Part shown: piece after piece, positions 1 to 11,705 of the stretch
Layout: each line of letters opens with the position of its first letter
How positions within the stretch are numbered: position 1 is the first letter of the stretch
From: Saxidomus purpurata
Taxonomy: Eukaryota > Mollusca > Bivalvia > Venerida > Veneridae
Assembly: GCA_022818135.1 (NCBI GenBank)
Contig: JAFMSR010000015.1
Span: forward strand, 28,928,144-28,992,143
Length of the DNA stretch: 64,000 bases
Direction of reading: 5' to 3'
Position numbers and translations under genes: made by a program
Notes under the pieces: model-generated
Told to the model about the DNA's origin: nothing
The model's input: only the letters and a program-made list of their open reading frames with translations
The model's database searches: none

Positions 1-680
1 AAAAGTTTAAAGTCGGCAGTAAAAAGTTATGGTCGGTCAGGAGACTGGAAAATTCAAACACACATATTTTTTTTCAGCCTAAAGATAAGCTAGGCATACA
101 ATATAATATGTTTTTGATTGTTTAGGTTGTATATGCTCGGACAGAGGATTACTAAAAGGATACCAAAAATTAATTTGTATTTTCAGGATTAATTCCAAAT
201 CAGGTGAAATAAATTTTCTGAAAATTTGGATGTCACTAAATGTAGACCTATAGTATACAGTGACGTTGACAAGTGATAGCTAAGGCTTCAAGAATGAGAA
301 ATAATATGAGAATACCAGACACCAATTTGGAAAATATTGAAATCTAACAAATCTTTACTCCCATAATTCAATTTGTAAAGTTATATCAACATCCTTAAAA
401 CATACATACAGAAGATAAAACCTTTCTTGTAAAATGACAGGTGGACACACAGACCAATGATCGAGCATTTTAAACAAGAATATATTCCAACATTTGTCCC
501 ATGAATCAGTGGAATGTAAAATGATATTTTAAAGTGTAATATTAAAGTGCTACCTGCATACTGTACAACAGTGTCATATGAAAGCACCATGATCCTATTC
601 CAACACCTGTAACACAAAAACAACACATTCTTAGTATCACAGACATTGTATACTTCCATGTTGTTTCTAATATTGATTTC
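1..680. other. AT-rich intergenic, no gene seen
   Basis: I see no coding signal, RNA gene or clear repeat here. The stretch runs up to the edge of the 33-bp minisatellite. A short minus-strand open frame at 381-659 has no recognisable domain and is read as chance. Confidence 0.5.
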
Positions 681-683
681 CCC

Positions 684-2715
684 TCTTACTGAGAAGACTA
701 TTGTATGACTTCTTACTCTTTCTGAGAAGTCTATTGTATGACTTCTTACTCTTACTGAGAGGACTATTGTATGACTTCTTACTCTTACTGAGAAGACTAT
801 TGTATGACTTCTTACTCTTACTGAAAAGATTATTGTATGACTTCTTACTCTTACTGAGAGGACTATTGTGTGACTTCCTACTCTTACGGAGGACTATTGT
901 ATGACTTCTTACTCTTACTGAGAAGTCTATTGTATGACTTCTTACTCTTACTGAGAGGACTATTGTATGACTTCTTACTCTTACTGAGAGGACTATTGTA
1001 TGACTTCTTACTCTTACTGAGAAGATTATTGTATGACTTCTTACTCTTACTGAGAGGACTATTGTATGACTTCTTACTCTTACTGAGAAGATTATTGTAT
1101 GACTTCTTACTCTTACTGAGAGGACTATTGTATGACTTCTTACTCTTACTGAGAAGACTATTGTATGACCTCTTACTCTTACTGAGAAGACTATTGTATG
1201 ACCTCTTACTGAGAAGTCTATTGTATGACTTCTTACTGTTACTGAGAAGATTATTGTATGACTTCTTACTCTTACTGAGAGGACTATTGTATGACTTCTT
1301 ACTCTTACTGAGAAGATTACTGTATGACTTCTTACTCTTACTGAGAAGATTATTGTATGACTTCTTACTCTTACTGAGAGGACTATTGTATGACTTCTTA
1401 CTCTTACTGAGAAGACTATTGTATGACTTCTTACTCTTACTGAGAAGATTATTGTATGACTTCTTACTCTTACTGAGAGGACTATTGTATGACTTCTTAC
1501 TCTTACTGAGAAGACTATTGTATGACTTCTTACTCTTACTGAGAAGACTATTGTATGACTTCTTACTCTTACTGAGAGGACTATTGTATGACTTCTTACT
1601 CTTACTGAGAAGTCTATTGTATGACTTCTTACTCTTACTGAGAAGACTATTGTATGACTTCTTACTCTTACTGAGGAGATTATTGTATGACTTCTTACTC
1701 TTACTGAGAGGACTATTGTATGACTTCTTACTCTTACTGAGAAGTCTATTGTATGACTTCTTACTCTTACTGAGAAGACTATTGTATGACTTCTTACTCT
1801 TACTGAGAAGATTATTGTATGACTTCTTACTCTTACTGAGAGGACTATTGTATGACTTCTTACTCTTACTGAGAGGACTATTGTATGACTTCTTACTCTT
1901 ACTGAGAGGACTATTGTATGACTTCTTACTCTTACTGAGAAGATTATTGTATGACTTCTTACTCTTACTGAGAGGACTATTGTATGACTTCTTACTCTTA
2001 CTTAGAGGACTATTGTATGACTTCTTACTCTTACTGAGAAGTCTATTGTATGACTTCTTACTCTTACTTAGAGGACTATTGTATGACTTCTTACTCTTAC
2101 TGAGAAGTCTATTGTATGACTTCTTACTCTTACTGAGAAGATTATTGTATGACTTCTTACTCTTACTGAGAAGATTATGACTTCTTACTCTTACTGAAAA
2201 GACTATTGTATGACTTCTTACTCTTACTGAGAGGACTATTGTATGACTTCTTACTCTTACTGAGAAGACTATTGTATGACTTCTTACTCTTACTGAGAAG
2301 ATTATTGTATGACTTCTTACTCTTACTGAGAAGACTATTGTATGACTTCTTACTCTTACTGAGAAGATTATTGTATGACTTCTTTCTCTTACTTAGAAGA
2401 TTATTGTATGACTTCTTACTCTTACTGAGAAGACTATTGTATGACTTCTTACTCTCACTGAGAAGATTCTTGTATGACTTATTTCACTAACTGAGAAGTC
2501 TATTGTATGACTTCTTGCATTACTGTGAAAACTATTGTATGACTTCTTACTCTTACTGAGAAGACTATTGTATGACTTCTTTCACTTAAGAACTGAAAAC
2601 ACTATTACATGACTTCTTGCACTTACTGAGAAGAATTCTTACACTATTGTATGGCTTCTTGCACTTACTGAGAAGAATTCTTACACTATTGTATGACTTA
2701 CTGAGAAGACTTATG
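684..2715 (+). repeat. 33-bp minisatellite, about 57 units, open reading frame throughout
   Basis: A 33-bp unit is repeated head to tail with very few indels from about 684 to 2600, then decays to 2715. Each unit carries TGTATGACTTCTTACTC followed by a variable block (GAGAGG, GAGAAG or GAAGTC, then ACTAT or ATTAT). Because 33 is a multiple of three, one frame stays open: 870-2180 reads 436 codons and 2206-2490 a further 94, both made of the 11-residue motif LLYDFLLLLRR/G/S. I see no flanking exon, splice pattern or non-repetitive protein part, so it is annotated as repeat DNA. A tandemly repeated, leucine-rich hydrophobic protein is a less likely alternative. Confidence 0.9.
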
Positions 2716-2982
2716 TGGCAGGCAATCAATCTCTGTTCCAGCTGTTGTTTTATTAGAAGGTACATTGTGACTAGCGGAGGAACAATCATCAACACATTGC
2801 TTATTGTATTCCCTGTAAATATATTACAGAAGTATAAAAACATTGAAAATATTAAACCATACTTTTCTGTTACCATGGTGACAGTGATGATTATTTAACT
2901 GTAAATTTTAAATACCATATTTAATAACAGTTGTTGAGATATCCCTTCAGGATTTGCGTCTGAGAATTTATTAGGTAATAAG

Positions 2983-3200
2983 GTGGTGTGGTGGCCGAGT
3001 GGTTAACGCTCTGGACTACCAATCAGGAGGTCCCCGGTTCGATTCTCGGCCAGGGCACTGGATATTTCAGAAACGCTTTTCAGTGTTTCCACCTATCTTA
3101 GATGAACTGGTTAGAAACCCAGAGATAGTCTCGCGTGTATCGGTGCTATACGCCAGACACGTAAATAAGAACCAAGGGGTCTATTCGTAAAAGAGCTAGG
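2983..3200 (+). repeat. tRNA-derived SINE (tRNA-like head plus body)
   Basis: The head 2983-3058 holds an A-box-like TGGCCGAGTGGTTAACGC and a B box GGTTCGATTCT at 3036-3046, as in RNA polymerase III promoters. The acceptor ends do not pair well and the anticodon stem is poor, so this is a SINE head or tRNA pseudogene rather than a working tRNA. A non-tRNA body follows to about 3200; I could not fix its 3' end or a target duplication. Confidence 0.6.
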
Positions 3201-3308
3201 GTCTGGTACCAGGATTCCCTTTTATCTGCTTCTGTCTCTAAAATAAAGAACCACAATGGAAATAAGGGCTTGCTCTTTATTGTGTTATCGTTGGTACTTG
3301 GTAGTGAA

Positions 3309-3335
3309 ACACACACGCACACGCACACACACACG
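3309..3335 (+). repeat. (AC)n microsatellite
   Basis: An imperfect run of AC dinucleotides interrupted by a few CG steps. Confidence 0.85.
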
Positions 3336-3775
3336 GAAACCCAATCTCAATGTTTTTTTTATAAATACTGTATACACCAAATCATCATTCACAGGGCCAA
3401 CTCTATACACATTATTTTCTTCACCATTGTGAAACAAGTTCTTCCTAACAATTGAAAATGCCATTATCAAAGTTAAAATAGTTAAAATATAACCCAACCA
3501 ACATCACTCTAGTATTCCAGTTAACCTTGAGCTTAATTCACTTAATCAACTGATAATTTTCCCATTTTATCTTTTAACAGATAGCTCAGTAGCAACTGTT
3601 TACTTTAGCTGTTCAGCAGAAAAGAGGTATCTGATAAAACTCAAATTTGAAGAGATAAAACAAAAAACATGCATTAAACTTTCCTATTTTCCATTATTCT
3701 TAACAGCAAAGTTTGACAGTACTTTCTTTAGTATTTTTTGTCATTGCATAGTACTATAAATGAGTTGAGCAATAT

Positions 3776-4203
3776 TTAAAGTGACATTATGCGCATTTTT
3801 TTCAAGTAACAATCCAGCTGAAAATGGTGTGTGTACAAAAGCGTAGAGGAAATAATAACTTTTAACCCAATACACCAAACTCTTCCCGTTACCAGTATGA
3901 AAAAATAACTTTCCAAATATTGATTTTCTTATTTGACTGGGAGAGTCAATTTAAGAAAAGAACAACTGCATGCAGGAGTTGCTTCCCTTCTACTGCCGAA
4001 ATCTCTATCAACATCAACAACGACACAATCAACTGTCATTTTATCAGTCCGATTTTTTTATATCTTAAGTACCAATTTCAAATACTAATGCGGCATAATC
4101 ATTAATTTAACACATTTAAATGCACAGCAACCAAAAATTGCATTTATAAAATTGTCAGCAAAAATACACTATGTGCAGTAAGATGCGCATAATGCCACTT
4201 TAA
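3776..4203. mobile_element. 420-bp MITE with TTAA target duplication, copy 1
   Basis: The element body is 3780-4199. It begins AGTGACATTATGCGCAT and ends with the inverse ATGCGCATAATGCCACT, with TTAA on both sides (3776-3779 and 4200-4203). It is closely similar along its length to the copy at 8093-8513. It has no coding capacity. A TTAA duplication is shared by piggyBac- and Kolobok-type transposons; the TIR alone does not decide between them. Confidence 0.85.
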
Positions 4204-4397
4204 AAAATTGTACTTTTCTATTGTTTACGTTTTAGCCCGTTCGGGGTATTTTAGCTCATTCCGGGTATTTACCCCGATCGGGAGATATGCTCAGCCTGTA
4301 CAAGCAGGAAGAAAACAATACAAAAGTCACTTGGGGAAAGAAAATTAGTTGAAATGATGTTTTTGACCACAGATCTACATCTCAACTTAAAGAGTAA

Positions 4398-5628
4398 ACA
4401 AGAGCTGTCCCTCACAAGTGATGAATGCCCCTGAAAGAGGTGCCTCACAGTCTGTGTCCTCTCCATGTGCTCAATAAATGTGCTATGTAATTTTAAAATC
4501 CTTCCATGCATGACAGAGTAACCATGCATACAGTATTCCATTACTTTAAACACTAAGTGTGACCTTGACCTTTGAGGTAGGGACTTGGGTCTTGCACGCG
4601 ACACATTTGCTTGATGTGCTAGACATTTGTGCCAAGTTATTTTAAAATCCTTCAAAACATAATAAAGTTATAGTCCGTACACAAATGTATGCATATATAG
4701 AGGGATCCATTACCTATTAACTCTAAGTGTGACCTTGACCTTTGTGGTAGGGATGTGGGTCTTGCACGCGACATGTCGTCTTGATGTGCTAGACATTTGT
4801 GCCAAGTTATTTTAAAATCCTTCAATGCATGACAAAGTTACAGTCCGGACACGAATGTGTGCATATATGCATATATAGAGGAATCCATTACCTTCAAACT
4901 CTAAGTATGACCTTGACCTTTGAGCTAGGGACGTGGGTCTTGCACGTGACATGTCGTCTTGATGTGATAGACATTTGTGCCAAGTTATTTTAAAATCCTT
5001 CAATGCATGACAAAGTTACAGTCCGGACACGAATGTGTGCATATATGCATATATAGAGGAATCCATTACCTTCAAACTCTAAGTATGACCTTGACCTTTG
5101 AGCTAGGGAAGTGGGTCTTGCACGCGACATGTCGTCTTGATGTGCTAGACATTTGTGCCAAGTTATTTTAAAATCCTTCAATGCATGACAAAGTTACAGT
5201 CCGGACACAAATGTGTGCATATATGCATATATAGAGGAATCCATTACCTTCAAACTCTAAGTGTGAAGTTGACCTTTGAGGTAGGGACATGGGTCTTGCA
5301 CGCGACAGGTCGTCTTGATGTGATAGACATTTGTGCCAAGTTATTTTAAAATCCTTCAATGCATGACAAAGTTACAGTCCGGACACGAATGTGTGCATAT
5401 ATAGAGGATTCCATAACCTTCATACTCCAAGAGTGACCTTGACCTTTGAGGTAGGAATGTGGGTCTTGCACGCCACATGTCGTCATGATGTGCTAGACAT
5501 GTGTGCCAAGTTATTTTAAAATCCTTCAATGCATGACAGAGTTACAGTCCGGACACAAATTTGTAAGTGGGGATGCATAGACGGACGGACGGACGGTGCG
5601 ATTTTAATATGCCACCCTTCGGGGGCAT
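4398..5628 (-). mobile_element. Family A tandem-repeat element, copy A1 (HINE-like)
   Basis: Read on the minus strand it starts near 5628 with TTTTATGCCCCCGAAGGG, holds about five 178-bp tandem units (each with GCCAAGTTATTTTAAAATCC, starting near 4799, 4977 and 5155), and ends at 4398 with a small hairpin TCACTTGTGA and the terminus AGCTCTTGT. An inverted match of the start (GGGGCAT) lies just inside the hairpin. Overlapping ~63-codon open frames on both strands inside the units recur only because the unit recurs, so they are not genes. The architecture resembles Helentron-derived non-autonomous elements. Confidence 0.75.
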
Positions 5629-5642
5629 AAAAAGTAATAAGA

Positions 5643-6078
5643 ACAAGAGGGCCAAGATGGCCCTATATCGCTCACCTTGGTACAAGTCCACTTGCCTGGT
5701 GGAAGATCACTAGATAATGTTATATACCAAATAAGTTTTCCTATATACGCCTTTGTAAAACAAATGATTCGCCCCCCGGGCAAGGTCAATTTTGACCCCA
5801 GGGGCATAATTTGAACAAACTTTAAAGAGGTCTACTAGGCAATGCTACATGCCAAATATCTAAGCTCTAGGCCTTGTGGTTTCAGAGAAGAAGATTTTTA
5901 AAGTTTTTACTATATATTCCTATGCAAAACTAAGTGACCCCCGGTGCGGGGTCAATTTTGACCCGGGGGTCATAATTTGAACAATCTTGGTAGAGGTCCA
6001 CTAGCCAATGCTACATGCCAAATATCTAAGCTCTAGGCCTTGTGGTTTCAGAGAAGAAGATTTTAGAAGTTTTCGAGA
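5643..6078 (-). mobile_element. Family B tandem-repeat element, copy B1 (5'-truncated)
   Basis: The minus-strand 3' end is at 5643, with the hairpin GGGCCATCTTGGCCC and terminus TCTTGT. Inside are ~165-bp units marked by GGGGTCAATTTTGACCC and the phrase GGTTTCAGAGAAGAAG. The start end seen in complete copies (TTAGCTCACC...) is missing. Confidence 0.75.
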
Positions 6079-6206
6079 CGAAAGTTATTTTTGGATATTT
6101 ATTAACATTAATTACTATGGATATACGTCTTTTGTATTACTAAAACGGACAAAATGACCTTTAAACTTTAGTACGATGCAACAAAGCGTTATGTGGATAA
6201 GGTAAT

Positions 6207-6296
6207 AGAAGCAGTTACTTTTTGTTTGTAATTGTGCTTATTAGGTCCACCATCCTCGTTCGAGGTATAGTCGGTACGACCCGAAGAAGCAGTTAC
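6207..6296 (-). mobile_element. 66-bp retro-insertion with 12-bp target duplication
   Basis: A 66-bp sequence at 6219-6284 is flanked by exact direct repeats AGAAGCAGTTAC (6207-6218 and 6285-6296). On the minus strand it begins TCGGGTCGTACCGAC and ends CAATTACAAACAAAAA, an A-rich tail. The same sequence recurs at 23248-23310 between different flanks. A variable-length duplication plus A-rich end fits a severely 5'-truncated non-LTR retroelement, of which only the last ~60 bp were inserted. Confidence 0.75.
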
Positions 6297-6319
6297 AATG
6301 CTGTAGCACTGATATATGA

Positions 6320-6504
6320 TGACGTCAGTGTAGCGCATGCGTGTTTCTATTTGATTTGTTGATAAGGAAGTGTTATCTGCGAAGCCAGTATTAGTCGCAT
6401 GTTATAAAACGGAAGTGTGCAGTCGCCTTTGTATTATATTCTGCGTGAAAGTCGCCATATTGGAACCGGAGTTCCACTAGAATTCGTTCTATCGATCTTC
6501 TTAG
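6320..6504 (+). promoter_or_regulatory. Possible promoter and first non-coding exon
   Basis: A perfect CRE palindrome TGACGTCA (6320-6327) is followed by about 180 bp of relatively GC-rich sequence ending in a strong splice donor TTAG|GTGAGT at 6504/6505. No downstream exon was identified, so this is only a weak hint of a plus-strand transcription start. Confidence 0.22.
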
Positions 6505-6879
6505 GTGAGTTGTTGTATTTTTATGAATGGCCGAAGAAACTATATTATTGATATATTGATAGCGTTGTGGCTACAGAGTATAGCCTGTTTGTATTAACGA
6601 TTTTTGGGCTTTATAATAGCGACCACGGTGATGACCTACATTAGCAATGCAAAATCAATTAGAGTTGCGTCCCTTGAATGAATCTAATGAATATTTATGA
6701 AGCGCTAAATCAGCCCAAGAATGGTGCCGATTTATATCGCTTTAGAAATTATTAATCAAAGCACTGAAAGTGCTGACAACAATGTGTCCTCTGCAAAATG
6801 AGTGATACCTCGCTAACAGTATCTATGTTCTTGACCATGCGGTTTTAGAGAATATTTTTTAATTGTTTCGTATTTTATG

Positions 6880-7080
6880 CCATAGCAACCAAAGTTTTGC
6901 ATGGAATGGAAATCATTGAACATTTTGATAGAGTTTCATGCAAGAAACATCCCTGCAAAGTTTTACAACATTGGACCAGTGGTTTCAGAGATGTCATTTG
7001 AAGGAAATGGTGGACTGACGGACAGACGACAGACGGACGGAATGCAATCCCAATCAATCCATGTAGGAGAGTTACAGCCT
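6880..7080 (-). repeat. Family B fragment with (GACGGACA) stretch
   Basis: This matches the start-proximal part of family B (CATAGCAACC, ATGGAATGGAA, TCATGCAAGAAACATCCCTGCA) seen also at 7780-7960 and 12395-12540. A run of GACGGACAGACG follows at 7017-7040. Open frames on both strands here are repeat-derived. Confidence 0.6.
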
Positions 7081-7489
7081 TTATATGACAGTTGGGACAG
7101 ACTGAGGCATTGGATTTTGAAAAACTTGTGGCATTGGAATATCAATAGGTGCAAGATATTAAGATGATATTTTAAATATATAAAATATAGTTAAATGAAA
7201 TAAACTATTGTAACAAAACATACGTACAAAAAAGCGAACAAATAACAAATGAACGAGATCAAAAATTGGAGATCATATTACATACTATCTATGAAATTGT
7301 GTTGCTGATGGGATAAATGTTTTTTTAACCATATTCATGATTATACTAGCTTGCATTGCATTTACATATGACATTACACAAACTTTGACTGTATTTAACG
7401 CATTTCTGTTGCATTCCAAATATGTTAAAAATTTCTGATTACCTTTTACATTGAGTCACACAAAAATCATTATCAGCACCCTCAACACA

Positions 7490-7970
7490 TGACCTGGGGG
7501 TCATAATTTGAACAATCTTGGTAAAGGTGAACTAGGCATTTCTATATGCCAAATATCTAATATTTAGGTCTTGTGAATTTAGAGTGAAAGATTTTAGAAG
7601 TTTTTTCCCATATAAGCCTATGTAAAACCAAGTGACACCTCGGTTGGGTTCAGTTTTGACATGGGGGTCATAATTTGAGTAATCTTGGTAGAGATCCAGT
7701 AGACAATGCCACATGCTAACTATCTAACCCCTAGGCCTTGTGGTTTTAGAGAAGAAGAGTCTTTAAGTGTTTTCTATTTGTTGCCATAGCAATTAGAGTT
7801 CTGCATGGAATGAAATATTTTGAACAACATTGATAGAGCTTCATGCAAGAAACATCCCTGGAAAGTTTTAACAATGAGATAATGGTTTCAGACAACATGG
7901 TGTTGTTAAAGGAAATTGTGGATGGATGGATGATAGACATAATGCGATCTTAATAGCACTATTGGTCCAT
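7490..7970 (-). repeat. Family B element, degenerate copy B2
   Basis: The stretch contains the family B phrases TCATAATTTGAACAATCTTGG, AGGCCTTGTGG and the start-proximal block near 7800-7960, with many substitutions and indels. The hairpin end is not evident. Confidence 0.6.
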
Positions 7971-8088
7971 TTGAGCTAAAATCATAAAATGCAGTTTTAT
8001 GTATCAGATTGAAAATGCATCACAAGTGTATATGCGGAAGATGGTCTTTCACAAAGCTATGATTTAATAGTAGAATACTGTAAGTGTA

Positions 8089-8517
8089 TTAAAGTGACAT
8101 TATGCGCATTTTTTTCAAGTAAAAATCCAGCTGAATATGGTGTGTGTACAAAAGCGTAGAGGAAATAATAGCTTTTAACCCAATATACCAAACTCTTCAC
8201 GCTACCAGTATGAAATAATAAGTTTCCATATATTGATTTTTCTTATTTGACTGGGAGAGTCAATTTACAAAAAGAACAACTGCATGCAGGAGTTGATTCC
8301 CTTCCACTGCCGAAATCTCTACCAACATAAATAACGACACAATCAACTATCATTTTATCAGTCCGATTTTTTTATATCTAAAGCACCAACTTCAAATACT
8401 AATGCGGCATAATCATTAATTTAACACATTTAAACGAACAGCAACCAAAAATTGCTTTTATAAAACTGTCACCAAAAATACACTATGTGCAGTAAGATGC
8501 GCATAATGTCACTTTAA
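8089..8517. mobile_element. 420-bp MITE with TTAA target duplication, copy 2
   Basis: The body is 8093-8513, with TTAA at 8089-8092 and 8514-8517. The termini AGTGACATTATGCGCA and TGCGCATAATGTCACT are inverted repeats. It has the same length and layout as the copy at 3780-4199. Confidence 0.88.
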
Positions 8518-8782
8518 CCATCAATAGTGATTTATACATTGGGTGTGACAAGTTTCACTTACAATTTCAAAGTACCATGAATGTATGATAGATGCAATCA
8601 TGTTATCATTGGGATGTAGAGCTATGTGCTAAATACAAAAGGACAATGAGCATTTATATGAAACATTTGTCATTGTAGATTTTGAAGGTGGAGTTCAGAA
8701 CAGTGGGATCATTGATACTGAAGATATTACAATTTATAATTGAAAACTCGCCAAGTTGAAAATGGCAACAATTTTGTTAAAA

Positions 8783-9120
8783 CAAGAGGGTTTAAATGGC
8801 CACCTGTTACTCTGGTTTCAGACAATAAGAATTTAAAATGTTTGTATTTTAGGCATTATACCCAAGCGAGTCCTTGATAGGGATAATATTGATCAAGGGG
8901 TTGAATTTTAACAATCTTGGTAGAGGTTTAGTTAACAATGCTGCATGCCAATTATTTAAGCCCTTGGCCTTCTGGTTCATAAAAAGATTGTTAAAGTTTA
9001 ATGCTGTGAGTTCAGAAATGTTGTTAAAGAAAGAAGTTAATGGACATCAGATAGACGGCAAGGGGTCCTTTTTTAAAGCCACAATTTGCCTTGCTATGAT
9101 GGGACACAGACAAATTGCAA
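8783..9120 (-). repeat. Family B element, degenerate copy B3
   Basis: It begins with the inverse terminus AACAAGAGG followed by a decayed hairpin region, then family B text such as CAATCTTGGTAGAGGTTTAG. It fades before 9120. Confidence 0.5.
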
Positions 9121-9529
9121 GTATTTGAGCATTAACATAGTAACAGTTTAAATGAAATGTATACATGGTGAGCACTTAAATAGTAACACTATTAATGAAG
9201 TATGTACATGGTGAGCACTAACATAGCAATACTATAAATGAAATATATTATGCTTCAGTAATAACAAGAACATTTATATCTTTGAATAAATCCGATATTG
9301 TTTATGTTGACATTGGATGTGTGTTGTACAAATGTGTGAACAATTGAATTTAAAGACACACTCCCATTAACTGCAAAGATCAAAAAACTTATAGCAATAG
9401 TAGAAAAATGAACTATTAGTAAATTTAGCATAAATAAAGACACTGCTTTCCTCTCACTCAGGTCAAGCAAATATTTCAAATTTAAAGTAATAAAGTTTTT
9501 TAATATGTTACAAATAATTTTACAGTATA

Positions 9530-9680
9530 GGTTGTCGGTTAACAGAAATAGAGCTGGACGTTGAGACATACCCCCCCCCCATTTGTCTCTGTCCAGTTGA
9601 ACCAGACAAGCACAGTCTCCAAGTCTGGTTCACTCAATAAAATTCCAGGGACCAGACAAGGAGACACTTCCTACCTATAT
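9530..9680 (-). repeat. Dispersed repeat shared with 25900-26080
   Basis: The stretch with AGGTTGTCGGTTAACA, AATAGAGCTGGACGTTGAGAC and GAGACACTTCC matches, in the opposite orientation, the region 25925-26075. The family is unidentified. A poly-C run lies at 9571-9580. Confidence 0.5.
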
Positions 9681-9689
9681 TCAATTAAA

Positions 9690-10630
9690 TCCGAGCATTC
9701 AAAATATTTACAGGTTGCACTATGTTACAAGATGATCTAGACAAACTAACCGGTAAAGTTGGAAAAAGTCTGGGGAAATTGCCTAGTAAATGCAAAGCAA
9801 TCCATTTCTTCAAATATTAAAAAAAAACAAGCTTTTAATTACGTGAGACTGCAAATATGATAAGTTAATATTTAAGTGATTTCAATTATGTAATTCAACA
9901 CTTTACCAAACATGCCTTGGCCAAAGAAGGCCATTCTTTCTCGTCTAGGATCATTTTCTATTGTTTATAAAACGAACAGTAAACACGTTGTAACTCTCTG
10001 GAGGTAACAGAAATTATTTAACCTCTTCACCGGTTACACCGTTAACTCAAGCGGAGTAACTCAGCATATCTCAATAACGTCTATCGGTCGCTAAGTTAAG
10101 GGTCGCCACTATCGGTCGCTGTTTTGTGGTCATTCAATGCAGCTTTTCGAGTCCGAATGGATTTAAAATCATTTGATGAAATCCGACAATTAAACCGAAT
10201 ACATTGTATCATTCATTTACTTCATCGTTTATGTTTATAATACCTCCCCCTTTAACAAAAACCCACTTTTATTATCCATTTCCGTTTTAAGCACGCATGT
10301 AATTTTACTAATGGAAATAAGGATGTTCACATTGTATGAAATGTCGGATCCAAATACTCCTCTCGATTACGTTTAATTTCCATAATACATGTATACATGC
10401 GGGATGCCAAAACAAGACTTGATCCTGAATCTGCCTGATGGTGTAGTAATTCAAATACTCTGAATTTTGCCTACATTAGTGTTACAATGATTTAAAGCAT
10501 TAACACGTGTATTACGCAACGGAAACGGGTTTTAGTTTATTTTTAAGCCGAGATCACAAACACGATCCACACGCATTTTAGCTAAAGTCGATCTACTTTG
10601 CAGGCGAAAGGAGAAACCTATGGCTGTTCA
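9690..10630. other. Intergenic, nothing identified
   Basis: No open frame, RNA gene or named repeat could be supported here. Confidence 0.4.
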
Positions 10631-10637
10631 AACTGTC

Positions 10638-10783
10638 AGGGGCTATACGTTTGACGCATCAGGCGTACGCCGTTCTATTCGTTTCAAAAAGCTAGAATGA
10701 AATCGGCGCCTTTTAAGCAATGAGGTTTGGATATACCGGTGTACCCCGGCTTACTTCGGCCAGCGTCAAACGTATAAGCCCCT
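10638..10783. mobile_element. 146-bp inverted-repeat element
   Basis: It starts AGGGGCTATACGTTTGACGC and ends GCGTCAAACGTATAAGCCCCT in inverted orientation, about 20 bp of near-perfect TIR with one base missing in the left arm. No clear target duplication is visible. It is small and non-coding, so probably a MITE. Confidence 0.6.
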
Positions 10784-11050
10784 CCGCTGCGTCGTTTTCA
10801 AAATTGCCTACTATAACAATGTGTCACGTGACACACTGCTAAAAACAGAATTGCCGGATAACAGTCTAATTTGAATATTTAATTAAGACCTTCATACCTC
10901 AGGGAAAACCCGCAAATTATCCGAAAGCCGTAATTTATCAGTACAAAAACAAGTGTCAAAAGTTTGACAACTGTTGATTTTCCGTTAATCGGTCGATTTC
11001 GCTTGGTTTTCAGGTTTTATTTGAAAGGTTTGATTATAATTTAATTTTTT

Positions 11051-11115
11051 CCCCCAAAAAAAAAAAAAAAAAAAAAAAAAAACCAAAAAAAAAAAATTAA
11101 AAAAAAAAAAAAAAA
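11051..11115. repeat. Poly-A tract
   Basis: Over 50 of about 65 bases are A, in several runs. It may be the tail of a retroinsertion, but no element body was recognised beside it. Confidence 0.8.
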
Positions 11116-11705
11116 GCCAAAATGGTGGTAGTTACGAAAAATTAAATCCCTGTCAGACTACATAATTTTTAGTCTGGAAAATTTAGTGTCTTTTCCATGC
11201 AGTAACAGTGAGTTAGTTATGGGAGATAGAGCGGTGGTATATGTAAGATGACGTCATTTTTAAATAATGAATATGCAGGAAAGAACAATAGAAAAATACA
11301 ATTTATTTTTAATATCTTTTGTTAGGAAAAAGCGCATGTTATTTTTTTCAGTGTACTGAGTATGTTTAAATTATTGTAAGGCAAATTTCATGTCAATATC
11401 TTGTTGGTGATTTTTTTTTTACCAGCTGGAAAACCAGAAAGTAATGTTTTTATCAGGTCTGTATAGATCAGATAAAATTAATATTCTGTGAAAATTTAAC
11501 TTGCGTTTTTTCTTTGAAAAAAAGAAACGTTATTTAAAAATTGTACTTTTCGATTGTTTACGTTTTAGTGCCATCAGGCTGTTTTAGCTCATTCGGGGTA
11601 TATACCCCAATCGGGAGATATGCTCAGCCTGTTGAAGTACAGCCGTGGCCATTATTCTGTACACTGTAATGTAATACAGTAATCGTCTCATATAACTGTT
11701 AAGTT

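Noticed and set aside
870..2490. Long Leu-rich open frames as a real protein gene
   Set aside because: They are entirely explained by a 33-bp repeat unit; there are no non-repetitive ends, splice sites or start context.
4799..5359. Repeated 63-64-codon frames on both strands as a small-protein gene family
   Set aside because: They recur only because the 178-bp family A unit recurs, and they overlap on opposite strands; the same frames appear in A2.
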